The position numbers and the translations under genes were made by a program. Below the pieces are notes generated by a model, which saw nothing but the letters and a program-made list of their open reading frames with translations, did not search any database and had not been told where the DNA came from. A DNA stretch of 64,000 nucleotides from Paramecium pentaurelia (lineage: Eukaryota > Ciliophora > Oligohymenophorea > Peniculida > Parameciidae), in assembly GCA_905183005.1 (NCBI GenBank), contig CAJJDO010000064.1:443978-507977 (forward strand), written 5' to 3'. Of the stretch, positions 11,799-24,006 are shown in pieces; positions within the stretch are counted from its first letter, which is position 1; each line of letters starts with the position of its first letter.

Positions 11799-13259
11799 TT
11801 CTTCAACTCCATTTTATGGTCCAGCTTTTTTTAGATTAGATTCAGTTCTCCATTTTTATGCCCAACTTTTAATTTTCATCAATGAAACTAAAGAAAATGC
11901 ATTATCAATATCAACTTATGAGACTTCCATGACTTTTTCTTCTTAATCCCTATTATTGAGATATTATAGCATAATACATTTCATCTAATAGGTTGGCAGA
12001 ACTTTAATTAATCCAAGGATGTTTAGCAATTTCATTGATTGTTGGTCTTTTTTTTGGATCTTTATTTAAAATGAAATGTATAAAATCTTTAAGTCCATCA
12101 CTAATAACAGAATTTTCAGGGAAAACCACTCTATATATTTGAATAAGGATATACTCATTTTATGATATGTTCTTGAGTATTTCAGGGATACTATTTCCAG
12201 TAAAAGGGACATTTAAGTATGTGAAAGCAAAAAAGGTGATACCAAGTGCCCAAATATCAGCAGCTCTACCAGAATATCCATCTTTAGCTGTTTCTTTATC
12301 ACAAGCTTCAGGAGGCATAAAATAATAAGTTCCTTATGTATTTTCGAGTACATCATTTTTGGAACCCACAACTTATGAAACTCCAAAATCTGCAATTTTA
12401 GCTGTTTTACCTGACATTAATACATTTTATGGTTTGAGATCTCTATGTACAATTTTATTTTTATGTACTAATATATATGAATAAATGAATACAGAATGCT
12501 AAGCCTTTAATACAATCTCTAAAAAGTGAAGAAAGTATATCTTCTGTTAATTCTTCATCTTCATTTAATTTATAAAATTTGCCTTCATCTTCATCCCATT
12601 CAATCAGTTGACCTCCTTCTGCAAATTCAAGAACTAGAGTATAAAAATGAAGAAATTTACCCATAAACAATTTATCACTAGTAGGATTATCAATCACTTC
12701 ATAAAGTTAAATAAGGTTTTTGTGTCTTATTTTTTTCATGATTGCAATTTCCTTTCTAACATCTTGTAATGCATCTTTAACAATAAGATCTATAATAAAA
12801 TAGAATGAGTAGTTATACTTCCATTAGCATCTTTAACAAATTCCCTTTGTCGTTTAAGTTTACTCTTTTTAAGTATTTTAATAGCAAATCTTTGAGAGGG
12901 ATCTCCTTTCTTATATGCCAGTTTGACTTTACCAAAAGCACCTTAACCTAAAAATTCATCGAAAACGTAATCATTTAACATCTTTTATCCCTAAATAGAT
13001 ATATTTTGATGTATATATACTTCTTCATTTTTCAGTGTGACTGCCTTAACAGTTTCTCTTACTTTTTTGTTTTTCTAAGAAAGAACTAATAAAAATAGAT
13101 TACTTTAGGGATCTTGACTTTAAGTAATGTTTAAGGTTGAGTCTTTTTATCTTAGAGTAATAAGGAAGTTTATTGATCAGGCATATAAGGTGAGGCAGAT
13201 TATTCTTAAATGACTTAATTAATTCTCGCTTCTTTTTTCTTAGCACAAACTGATCCCAT
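11784..13259 (-). CDS. CaMKK-like Ser/Thr protein kinase
   Basis: Four introns (13075-13103, 12790-12818, 12468-12492, 11950-11977) connect a complete kinase. Visible motifs are the Gly loop (LGQGAFGKVKLA), the ATP lysine in FAIKILKK, HRDLKPQNVL, DFG in KIADFGVS, and an activation segment ending GTYYFMPPEAC. Domain closure is KRPTINEIAKHPWI. An Asp/Glu-rich insertion follows the hinge (EGGQLIEWDEDEGKF), and the overall pattern is closest to calmodulin-kinase kinases. The N-terminus is MGSVCAKKK: Gly2 with Cys5 suits N-myristoylation plus palmitoylation, so membrane attachment is likely. The stop codon (11784-11786) falls in the gap-flanking repeat. Confidence 0.88.
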
Positions 13260-13447
13260 TATTAAATTATATAATTGAGCTAATAAACTTGGTTAGGAGT
13301 GAAGATTTGTTGTAATTAAGAAATTAAAGGAATAGGAATTGGAAAATAATATAATAAATTGTATAATAAGTATAAGTATCTTAAGTAAGTTGATAATTAT
13401 TATAATTTATAGCATTATAAGAGATATAATATAATAATATTAAAGAA

Positions 13448-15550
13448 ATGGAGGATCAATTGAAGAAATTGATAGAAGGAGATGAAATGAGAAAATTTAG
13501 TGACTATTTTCAGTATAAGGAAACGATTGGACAAGGTGCATTTGGTATTGTTGTTAAAGCAGTTAACTTGACTACCTAATAAGAAGTGGCAATAAAAGTA
13601 TGTTCTGCCAAACTATTTTAATAGATAATAAAGAAGAAATTAGTGAATCGATATGATTAATTGAAATAAGAATCATCTATCTTGGCTAGTTTAAGACATG
13701 AGAATATTGTAAAATTTATAGATGTTAAGGAAACTGACACTAGAATTTTAATTATAATGGAACTTATATAAGGAGGTATATATAAGTATAAAATTATAGG
13801 TTCTTTAGAAGATTTAATGTAGAAGTTGCATAAGAATGGTAAATGGTTTACAGAGGAACAATGCAAAACAATTATTAGGAATATCTTATAAGCCTTAGCA
13901 TATATGCATAAGAATAATGTTGTTCATAGAGATTTAAAGCCAGAGAATATTCTAGTCAATGAAGACTTAAATTGTGTTAAGCTAAGTGATTTTGGGTTGA
14001 GTTCTGTTTAAAATTAATTAATGACTAAATAATGTGGAACTCTAATTTTCATGGCACCAGAACTTTTAATGAATAAAATCTATAGCAAAGTATTTATTAA
14101 ATGTAGATATTTAGAATGTAGATATTTGGGGAGTTGGTGTTATTATGTTTATGTTACTTAATAATGGGTAGCATCCATATTATAATTAAGGAGACACTCT
14201 TGAATAGATTTTACAAAAGACTAAAGTGATGCATGAGCAAGGCAATCTTACTTAGTAACAATTTAAAATGATATAAGAATTTTAGATTGTAATATAGTCT
14301 ATTTAAAAAATTAACTGAATTAGACTAAACCAAAAGATATAGAGCTGATTAGGGATTGCTTCATCCTTGGTTGAATGATTAGAATGATGTTGAAGTGCCT
14401 TAAACAATGGAGGAAATCTTTCACACTTGGATTTAATAGTAGAAACTTCTTAATCTAATTAAATCAGTAATGTTTTTATCAAAATTGGGTTATATGAAGA
14501 AATTAGAAAATAGAGAAATTTGTAATAAATATTCAGAGTAAAAGTCTAAATTAAAGGAAGATAAGAATAAAAAAGAAGGGAAATTAACTATCAATAAAGA
14601 ATTTTATGATGAATTGTTTGAGGATTATTAGAAGACTTTAACTGAATAATAGAAAAGATTAGTTCAAATAAGTAAATTACAATTAAATATTGTTAGCACA
14701 TAAAATTGAGAGTGAAAAATAAATTAAATAATAAGTGTAAAGTCAATAATTATCAACAGTTTAAGCTAAATTATAATTCATAATTAGAACAAGAAAACCT
14801 TCCACAAGTTCGAAGAATATGGAAGAACCAATTAATGATTTTGATAATGAAGAAATTAAATTAGAGATGAATGAATCTTAAACTGATATGATTTAACAAG
14901 ATAATGAATTGTAAAATGATTAAAGTGTATTTGAAAAATCAGATCAAAATATATCTATGAAAATAAGTACAAATATCAAATCTCCAAAAAAGAAAAGAAA
15001 ATCTCCACTTAAAACTTAAACTAAATTGTATATCTAAAAAAATGATAGTCTTAATAATTCTCAATAAGGAATCAAAGAAAAACCTAGTAATTCATAAGTT
15101 CCTAGTCCTACAAAACTTATTAATAATAGCGTAGTTAATAGTAATAATACAACTAAACATTAAATTAAATTAAAACCTTTATAAAATTCAACTGATCCTC
15201 AAAAAGAAATTATAACTAATAATACAATCCTGAATCAAAATCAAATCAGTTATGAACCTAATTTTAGATCAGTTATTAGACCTATTAGATAAACACATGT
15301 TCCAAGATTATCTAGATTAAGTGTAGATAGAGATTAAGTTTAACCTACAGTTTTAGATCTATCTAGTATGGCTATGGGTGGATTTAGTCCTGTTCATAGT
15401 AATTAATTTTTATTTCCTACAAAAATCCAAAATTATTGTACATAAAAGAGAGCATATTAAAATGAGTTTCATCCTTCAAAAGTACTTACATCTTTGGCAT
15501 CAAAAAAATCAAATGATCATTATAATTTTATTAATGGTGGGCCTAAATGA
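13448..15550 (+). CDS. CaMK-like Ser/Thr protein kinase with long low-complexity tail
   Basis: Five introns (13598-13624, 13776-13799, 14090-14114, 14255-14285, 14672-14696) give 656 aa. The kinase domain has IGQGAFGIVVKA, VAIK, HRDLKPENILV, DFG in KLSDFGLS, GTLIFMAPELL and DIWGVGVIMFMLL. It ends near KRYRADQGLLHPWL and belongs to the CAMK-like group. A coiled segment (KTLTEQQKRLVQ) and about 250 Ser/Asn/Gln/Lys-rich residues follow, with an SPKKKRKSP patch that could be a nuclear localisation signal. The start is 188 bp from the divergently transcribed CaMKK-like gene. All catalytic residues look intact. The substrate is unknown. Confidence 0.88.
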
Positions 15551-15593
15551 GATAAAGTAAATATAATTTGTTCTTAAATTAAATTTATAATTA

Positions 15594-17637
15594 ATGAATT
15601 AAAACAATACAATAAATATTAGAGCAATTAGAAATAAGAAATCAATTAAAAAGGACTTGTCATTATAACCAAAGAACATTCATGATCAATACTATTAAGA
15701 ATCTGATGATAGTGAAGATGAAAAAGTATTATTTAGTATAATTAATATAGATATTATCAAAAATTGGAAGATTACAAACAAAGAAATATAAAGATAAAGA
15801 TTTTATTGGTTATGATGAGAATTTAAATAAAATTTAGAAAAAAAAATAGTTTTAAGATACTATTGATGAATTTATTAATAAGGCTGAAAATAAAGATTGG
15901 TGGAGAGTAGTTAGAGATGAATTAAATAATCAAGATGTAGTATTAAGTGATAAGCAATTGTAAATGTTAGATAGAATTAGAACAGGAAAAACTGCAATCA
16001 AATTAGCAGATGATGTAAATATATATCTCTATTTTAGTATTATTTTGAACATGAAGATTTCAATTAATTTGATCTTTTATCATCTTATAATCCTAAACGT
16101 AGATTCTTACCATCAAAATGGGAAAGAATAAAAATTAATAAATTAGTATAAGGTATAAAATTAGGAAGAATTGTATTGAATCCACCTTAAAAAGTAGAGA
16201 AAATGTTTGATATGTGGGAAAATGTTGCTGAAGATCAAGTATTAAGCAAATACTTACCAGCAAGAATACCAGCAGCTAAAGCTTAATTACCATCTAATGT
16301 TGCTAGTTATAATCCTCCAGAAGAATATCTATTTACTGAATAAGAAAAGTAATAGTGGTTGTAAACTGATCCAGAAGATAGAGAAATACCATTTATTCCA
16401 TAAAAATTTAAACATTTAAGAAATGTTCCTTCATCAGAATAATTAACAAAAGATCTATTTAATCGATGTTTAGATTTATATTTGGCACCTAGAATTAGAA
16501 GAAAGAAATTGATGATGAAATCAACAGATTTTTTACCTGAAATTCCTAAACCAGAAGAATTGAAACCATTTCCAACTAAATTAAATTTTGAATTTGGTTA
16601 AATAGATACAACAAAATCTGGTTAAGTTAAATAGATCTCGATATCATTAGATGGTTAAATTTTAGGAGTGTGTTATGAATTTGCTGTTGCATTTTTTGAT
16701 ACAAAAACAACTAAATGTTTATATACTAAATGGTAATCAAATGATAAATAATTCTTTGGATTAGATTTTAGTTAATCTGGATTAATTTGTATTCTATAAT
16801 CAAATGGATTTATTATCTTAAATTCTTATATTGATAAAAGATAACATCCTAATGTTGAAGATGGTGAAAAAGCAAATAAATAAATTCCTAAAAATTCAAA
16901 TAATGTTTTTGAGTGGGACTTTGAATTAGATGATAATGTATTTCAATAATTACTTGAAGTTAAAATGCCTTATGATCCTTTGTATGTTCAATTTCATAGT
17001 AAATCTGATTATATTGTAAGTACATAACCTCATACTCATGTTAAATCTCATTGCATTTTAGTTCATTCTATTAGTAAATCATCTACATCTATTCCTTTTT
17101 AAAATATGAAAGCATCAACTGAAGTTTAATAAACTATATTTCATCCAACTAAACCTGAATTGTATATAATGACAAATAAAAACATTTTTATTTATTCATT
17201 AACAAAATAATCATTAATGAAAAAACTATTAGCAGGTAATTAATAAAATTCAACAATTGCAATTCATCCATATGGAGATAATTTAATTGTAGGATCAAAT
17301 GATTAAAAAGTATGTTGGTTTGATTTAGATATGGGTAAAACTCCTTTTAAAAAAATGAGTTATCATAAAAATGGAGTTAGACGTGTTTTATTCCATAAAT
17401 CTTATCCTTTATTTGCTTCATGTTCTGATGATGGTAATATTTTATATATATATTGTAGGAACTATAAACATCTTCCATTGCCGTATTAGTACTGATTTGA
17501 ATTAAGCACCAGTAATTCTACCTTTGAAAGTGTTGAAATAAAAGAAGAAGGAATCTGTAATGGATGTTGCATTTCATCCAACTTAGCCATGGATTTATTC
17601 GGCAAGTAAAGAAGGAGTAATAAGTCTATGGACTTGA
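15594..17637 (+). CDS. BOP1: BOP1/ERB1-like ribosome biogenesis protein
   Basis: Three introns (15726-15750, 16015-16037, 17434-17458) give 656 aa. BOP1/Erb1 acts in the nucleolus with Pes1/Nop7 and WDR12/Ytm1 in 5.8S/28S rRNA maturation. The sequence shows the family's BOP1NT region (IGYDEN, NYFEHEDFN-like segment, FLPSKWERIKI, ALKLGRI-like GIKLGRIVLNPP and LPARIPAAKAQLP) followed by divergent WD40 repeats through the C-terminus (SNDQKVCWFDLD, FASCSDDGTINIFH, YSASKEGVISLWT). It ends shortly after the last WD repeat, as expected. The start ATG at 15594 is only 44 bp after the previous stop. Confidence 0.92.
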
Positions 17638-18080
17638 TGTATATAAAAATTATAATAAATTTGTTATGTGTAAATCTTTAATACTTATCAATCAATTTAA
17701 TATTCTTTAAAAAATATAATTTCTCTTTTAATGTTAATAATTATTAATGTATTAAATTCATTCTATAAATATACAAATAATAATTAATCATTTTTATTAA
17801 TGAATTGTTAACTATATAAAATATTGAATCAGAATTTATCAAAATATTACATTTTAAAAGTACTAAAACTATTAACTATTATCATATATTAGAGTATATT
17901 TATGTTATGAAAAATTCATAATAAATAAAATAAAAAAGTAATTATATAAATATAAAGTGTTTTTATCTATTATTTAATAAAGAGTTGATGTCATGAATAA
18001 TAGGAATCAAATTAAAATTGGGATTTAAAGAATTGAGAGAAATTCATAATTAGATTGATTAATAAATAAAATATATATTA
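17638..18080. other. Intergenic region, nothing recognised
   Basis: This is a 443-bp AT-rich tandem intergenic stretch between BOP1 and the sorting receptor gene. I see no ORF with protein-like composition and no RNA gene. Confidence 0.5.
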
Positions 18081-19511
18081 ATGACATTTTGTGTATTGTT
18101 CATAATTTTAGGGGTAACATTGGCTAAACTTAAAGTTCAAAGCCCTATTAAGATGGAGGATTTTCCTGATATAGTATATGCAGAGTATTCTGTTGCAAAT
18201 TTTGGTCATATACCTTATGGGAAGAGAATGGCTGGATAACTTTTTGCTCCTCCTGTAGATCCAGAAAAAGATAAGACACTTAAGTTATGTGAATAAGCTC
18301 CATACAATATGAATTTACAATTTTATTCACCTGCTAGTGAAAAATGGTTGATTGTCAGAAGAGGAGATTGCCCATTCACTCGAAAAGTATTTTTGATATT
18401 TATTCTAGGCTATTAATGCTTAGAATATGAAGGCAAAATTATTGATAATTGTTGACAATAGAGATGAGAAAGTAGAATCAATAATGATGGCTGATGATGG
18501 TAATGGATATTAAATTGATATTCCATCTATCCTAATCTCAAAAATAGATGGAGAGAAATTACTTTAATTTTTAGAGAAATCTACATCAAGATATTTAATA
18601 GGAACTATAGAATTTAAATTAAGTCAAACATCAAATAAAGTATATTTATATATTTAATTAGACTAATGTACTTTTTGGTTTAAATATTGAAAACAAAGAC
18701 ACATTCAAATTAATAAATGAGTTCAGACCAATGTATCTTGAATTACAGGAACACATTAATTTTTAAATCTTTTATGAAGTTTTACGTTGTCTTTCATGTG
18801 AGGCAAATAATTGGAAGACTGAGAATCAAGATTGTTTAGGAGGAGGAAGATATTGTTAATTTGATCCAAATGGTATTGCATTTGGAACAGGATCTGATGT
18901 TCTTAGAGAATAATTACGTTAATCATGTATTTGGTAATATAATACTGAACGTTGGTGGTCTTATATGGTAATTATAATAAATTAATATATAGAATTATTT
19001 TACAAAGAAATGTACAAAAGCAAATGAATATGATCAATGTTTTACATATTTTGCAACACCTGAAGAAAAGGCTGCAATAGAAAAGTGTATTTAGGATTCA
19101 TACTTAAATCAGCTTGAACCTGAAAAAGGAGAAAATACAATATTGGAATAATACTTTAAATTAAGATATCAATCTGGAATAATATTTTATCCTGGTGTAT
19201 CGATTAATAGTCTTGCATACAGGGGTAATATTGAGGCAGAAGAGATTAAAGAAGCTATTTGTGCTTCTTTTATAGAAATGCCTGATGCTTGTGCTGAAAA
19301 ATTAGTAATATATGAACCAAATAGTGAAATTGAAAACTCTTACTTTTGGTTGATTGTTGTAGTAATAACTATAAGTGTTCTCTTTATTTTGTTTATTGTA
19401 TTCATTTATAGACGTTAAATGAATTAAAGCATGTAAAAAAATATTAGAGAACAGGTAAGTTAATAAGTGAACAATTATGTAAGATTTTATGAAAGTAGAA
19501 GTGAGAAATGA
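18081..19511 (+). CDS. Vacuolar sorting receptor-like membrane protein (PA domain)
   Basis: Introns at 18387-18408, 18640-18661 and 18968-18992 give 453 aa. It has a signal peptide (MTFCVLFIILGVTLA), a protease-associated domain (IVRRGDCPFTRKAINAQNMKAKLL, with the usual ILISK edge) and a central Cys-rich region (CLSCEANNWKTENQDCLGG). A C-terminal lumenal part follows (NSLAYRGNIEAEEIKEAICASF). One membrane span near residues 405-428 precedes a short cytosolic tail. This order matches plant-type VSRs, which carry soluble hydrolases from the Golgi to vacuoles or lysosomes. The tail ends NYVRFYESRSEK; a Tyr sorting signal is possible. It could serve lysosomal, phagosomal or dense-core (trichocyst) cargo; the sequence does not decide. 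Confidence 0.85.
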
Positions 19512-19653
19512 TATATTGATATTAAATTCTATTAAAATTATTATGAATATTTTAATAATATGTCATTTTAATAAAAGATTAATCGCTAATATTAATGTAT
19601 ATTATTAAGTCTTATTAAATTATTTACTAAGCTTAACAAAATATTTAAATAAA

Positions 19654-21056
19654 ATGTTGGAATCAAGCTCGGAAGTAATCTAGAGAGTTGTAACAGAGTT
19701 TAATATTGAGAAAAAGGAATAAAAGAATAAAGATGATTAAAATATGATAATGTATGAATTTAAATTTATAATAGTGGTCCAATTTGTAAGGCTCCTAGTC
19801 ATTTAAAAGATAAATATATCAAAAGAGGATATAGAATAAATTTTAAGAATAATAAAGATGTTTTAAAGAGTCTATTCATGTGGCATAATGAACTTGTAAA
19901 TATTTGGACACATTTGATTGGTGCTCTTATTATTATCTCTTTGATATTTTATTTATGGTTAAATTATGATGAATTGTTTAGATAAAAAGCAATTAATTAA
20001 TTTCATGGTAATTTTTAAAGTGTTATTATAGAATCTCTACATAATATATATTAAGAAGCATATAATTTTGAATAAAAAGTTTAAGGATAATTGGAACTTG
20101 GTTTGCATATTTTAAAAGATGATGTTTAGATGGTTCAATAATAATTACAAGAAAATATAGAAAATGTGAATAAGTTTATAAATGAAGTGGCTCATTAATA
20201 TGATTAGGAATTTTAGAAAATCCAAAAAAATATAGCATAAGCATTTGATTGGGAAAATTTGTAATGGAAATACAATATATCAGAAATTATTTATGATTAC
20301 AAAGTAAAAGCAACAGAAATAATAGAATCAAAAGATTTTGATTGGATTGATTTATATTTAGGATTTTAACATTTAACAGGTCATTAAACAATTAATGAAT
20401 AAAAACTACATAAAATAATATCTAGATGGCCATTGATTGCATTTTTAATAACTGCAATAGTATGTTTGGGTTGTAGTACAATATATCATCTTTTTTATTG
20501 TTTATCAGAAAGAGTTAATAAAATATTATTAAGATTGGATTATGCTGGTATTTGTTTTTTGGTTTCTGGTTCTACATTTGCTCCATTATTTTATGGATTT
20601 TAATGTAATCCTCATTATGCAATTATTTATGCAAGCATTTAAGGATTTTTTGCAATTATATTATTCAGTTTATGTTTATTTGACTTTTTCTATAAAGAGG
20701 AATGGAGAACTTTAAAAAGTAATTTGTTTGCAGGTCTTGGAGTTACAAGTGCAATACCATTTATTCATTTTGCAATTGATGATGCTAAATTAGAAGGATT
20801 TAGTTTTGCTACTTAATGTCCTTATTATGTAGCAATGGCTATAGCTTATCTGTAAGATATATTTATTATATTTTTTAGTTCAGGCTTATATATTTATAAT
20901 ATTAGATTTCCTGAGAAACATATACCTGGAAAGTTTGATAATTGTGGATAGAGTCATCAAATATGGCATATAAGTGTTGTAATAGCAATTTTATTTACTT
21001 ATGTGGGTTCTTTGAATGCTTATTATTAGAGATTAGATTTACCTTGTAGAGAATGA
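19654..21056 (+). CDS. PAQR-family (adiponectin receptor-like) seven-helix membrane protein
   Basis: Two introns (19752-19774 and 20852-20878) give 450 aa. PAQR hallmarks are visible: WHNELVNIWTHLIG before the first helix, the helix-2 His in STIYHLFY, LDYAGI, and the C-terminal HQIWH pair that completes the metal site. Seven hydrophobic segments fit. The odd feature is an insertion of about 150 residues (roughly 96-250) between helices 1 and 2, hydrophilic and coil-forming (for example DVQMVQQQLQENIENVN), where homologues have a short loop. Family members act as lipid-signalling receptors or ceramidases at membranes. The ligand here is unknown. Confidence 0.88.
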
Positions 21057-21103
21057 ATGTTTATGTAAAATAATTATAAATTGAATTTAATAAAAATATA
21101 AAA

Positions 21104-22063
21104 ATGATAAAGAGAAATACCTAATTAAAGAAATAAATAGCATCTTCTAGAAATTAAGGTGTGAATAATAAAGAATGTTTGAAACCATAAGTCTTTTAAT
21201 TTCCACAATTAATGAATAAAACAACTACATTTTAAGAAGCAATTAGATTTTAAGGATAGATTCAATAACCATTTACACCAGATGTCATGATTCGACAATC
21301 TATTAACAAACCAAGAATGATTGAGTAACCAAAATTCAAAAACAATTATGGAGTTTAACGCTTTTCAGCTAAGGTTGTTTCAAAATAATAAAATGTTAAG
21401 GAACCAGTGATCATAAAAATAACTACAAACAAAAATCATTAAGTGATTTAATAATAAGAAGAATAGAGTGAATATTAATTAAGTGAATTAGGAACATTTG
21501 ATGATTTGATTTAACAAATTTAAGAAAAAGTATTGACTAAAAATTCAAACATTTAATAATTAGTATAAGATATCTGTTCAATAGAAACTATTGATTTAAG
21601 AGGTCTATAATGTATACCTTAATTAATTAAACATGTTGTAATTTCATCAGTTTAGTAATAACTTCAGATACCATAAATTTTATCTATCTTATTCACATTA
21701 AGTGAGGAAATTATGACAAGAGATGATCTTGATGAATCTTTATTAGAAATCATTAAAGTTTATCTTCAAAAAGGTTATGATACTAATTTACAAATGATTA
21801 TAGTTTTTATAAAACGTTGTGGTTAAATGATTTATTATATCAGAACCAATAAATAAAAAGTATTGAGTGAACTTATTATAAAACTATTACTTAAATTCAA
21901 TCTTTCAGATTCATTTCAAGAATCTCAATTAAGATTAGCATTCAATATAATATTGAGACACAAATAATTGAGATTGTACATTAAAGATAATTAAGATATT
22001 TATAAATTGAAACAACCTTCATTAATAGATTAATTATAGAGATTTAAAATTAAAATTAATTGA
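21104..22063 (+). CDS. Hypothetical protein, possibly helical-repeat
   Basis: This is an intronless 319-aa frame. The first 140 residues are basic and Gln/Asn-rich. Later residues contain paired helices reminiscent of ARM/HEAT-type repeats (SILFTLSEEIMTRDDLDESL; LLEIIKVYLQKGYDTNLQM; VLSELIIKLLLKFNL). I cannot name a family. It follows the PAQR gene by 47 bp on the same strand. Confidence 0.7.
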
Positions 22064-22425
22064 TAAAATGAACTTCGTTTATATTATTATATATATATAT
22101 ATATATTATATTCTTAATAATTAAGACTACCTATAATAAATTAAATAAACAATGCAAAATCATTTATTGTATAATCAAAGATCTTACTTTCTTTTATATA
22201 TTATTTATTTATAATAGTTATCTTAAATTAATTATATAATAATAATTCCTTAGTTTTATATAGTATAATATTTATATATCTAGTAATTTTGATTATAATA
22301 AATATTACTATATTCTTATCTAAAGTATTTAATTATATTTATTAATAATTCATATGAACATAATCTATATGTCTTTATAGTTATTTATATTAAATATAAT
22401 TTAAATTTAGGAATATAGATTTAAT
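22064..22425. other. Convergent intergenic region with TA repeats
   Basis: This is 362 bp of very AT-rich sequence, including a (TA)n tract near 22088-22106, between converging stop codons. No gene is seen. Confidence 0.5.
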
Positions 22426-23784
22426 TCAAAACCTCATAAAAGGCTTTTTAGTTGGTGTCTTAGACTATCCTTAGAATGATCTATTATTAGGTGATTTACT
22501 TTTGGCATTGTATTTGTCATTTAGTAATTCTTTATACTTCATTTCAAAGGAAGATTAAGTTCTTGATTTAATTTGAAACTTAGAATTTTATTGTGACTCT
22601 GCCAAATTTATCATAAATCATACCATCTTTTATTGCAATGTCTCTAAGATAAAACAATCCTAACATATTTTGATATCCACATTAAATTAACTTCTTCTCC
22701 TAATCAACCTTTACTACAATCACTTTATTCCCTGGTCTCAATGTAAAAATATCTCCACTTAATGATTTACAAGTATTCAATACAATACCTTATTTACAGT
22801 ATTAAAATTGATTTTATTATGAGAATTGAGAATATTACTATGAAGCTGAATTTGGAACAGTTTTTTAGGAAAACAAACTTAATCTTGCTTTCTATGGAAT
22901 ATTATTTGCTTATAATTTAGACAAATGATTTAGAATGGGATTACAATTCTATTCAAAATTAAGTTAAATTTATTCTGTTTAATTAGATGTTTAATCATAA
23001 TTACCTTGTTAACTTTGTTGTTATGAAAATCTTGGATTAGTATTTTTATCTAATAATCTCAATAGATTATTATTTTCATTTTTTTAATAATTATCCTTAG
23101 ATGATATATCTGAAGATTGATCCATAGATGATTTAGAATGATCAGAATCCAATTAACTAACTTATATTCCAATTTCTAATTTGAAATCTGATATAGGTTA
23201 TTAAGTAGATTATTGAGGTTTGAAATAATTCATTTGTTTGGTTAATTACTCTTAACGATCTGTATGTCTTCTAGAAATTGGAATATTTGGTTCAAAACTA
23301 TCTTAACTATTAGAATGTCTACTGTCTTCTTATTTTGTATATGTTTTAGAATTATTCATCTTACTATTGTTAATTTCATCTTAATATTTAATGCTTGTAT
23401 TTTGTATCCTTTACTTCTTAAAATGTTAATATCTTTATATCGTACTTTCTAAAATTAAATCATGAATCATATACCACTCATCTTTGCTGATTACCCTTCA
23501 TTATCATAATCCTCTTCCATTATTTTCTATAGCTTTTTTGTTTACAATAAGCCAGCTTCACTACTGCTATTTGAATCCTAATCAGAATGAAAATCATTCT
23601 TTTTCTATATTTAATTCCCTTCTATGAAATTCCCTTTTCTCTATTATGACTAGTTCTGCATTAAATCTAAAGCATTATTAATAGTTTATTGTGGGTTAGC
23701 ATTAAATGAATTTGAATACTTCTTACTTTCATTAGATTGTGGTTTTTCAGCTTTAAAAAAATTATTCATTTTCTTGATAGACAT
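22426..23784 (-). CDS. Hypothetical Ser/Gln/Asn-rich protein
   Basis: Two introns (23449-23474 and 22599-22623) close a 435-aa frame starting MSIKKMNNFFKAEKPQSNES. Most of the protein is polar, low complexity and likely disordered, with many Ser next to Asp, Lys or Arg that could be phosphorylated. One compact region near residues 320-375 is hydrophobic and beta-like (SGDIFTLRPGNKVIVVKVDQ). A basic Ser-rich tail follows (SKSPNNRSFQGQSKTPTKKP). No family is recognised. Confidence 0.7.
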
Positions 23785-24006
23785 TTTGGTTAACCGATTA
23801 AATTATAATCATTATTATTTTTATTATAAATATCAGATAAGAAAGTCAATAAGGATCATCATTTGTATTTTAATAATCATAATGTAATTATTCAAATACT
23901 CTTGTTTCTATGTTATACATATAAACAATTATAATTAATATAATTAAGTATTTTAGTATTGTAAAAATTACTAAATACAATCTAAATTATTATTATTTAT
24001 ACATTT

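Noticed and set aside
22088..22106. (TA)n tracts, also near 2770, 10410, 34630 and 36860
   Set aside because: They are common in AT-rich ciliate intergenic DNA; no tandem-repeat unit or mobile-element ends accompany them.
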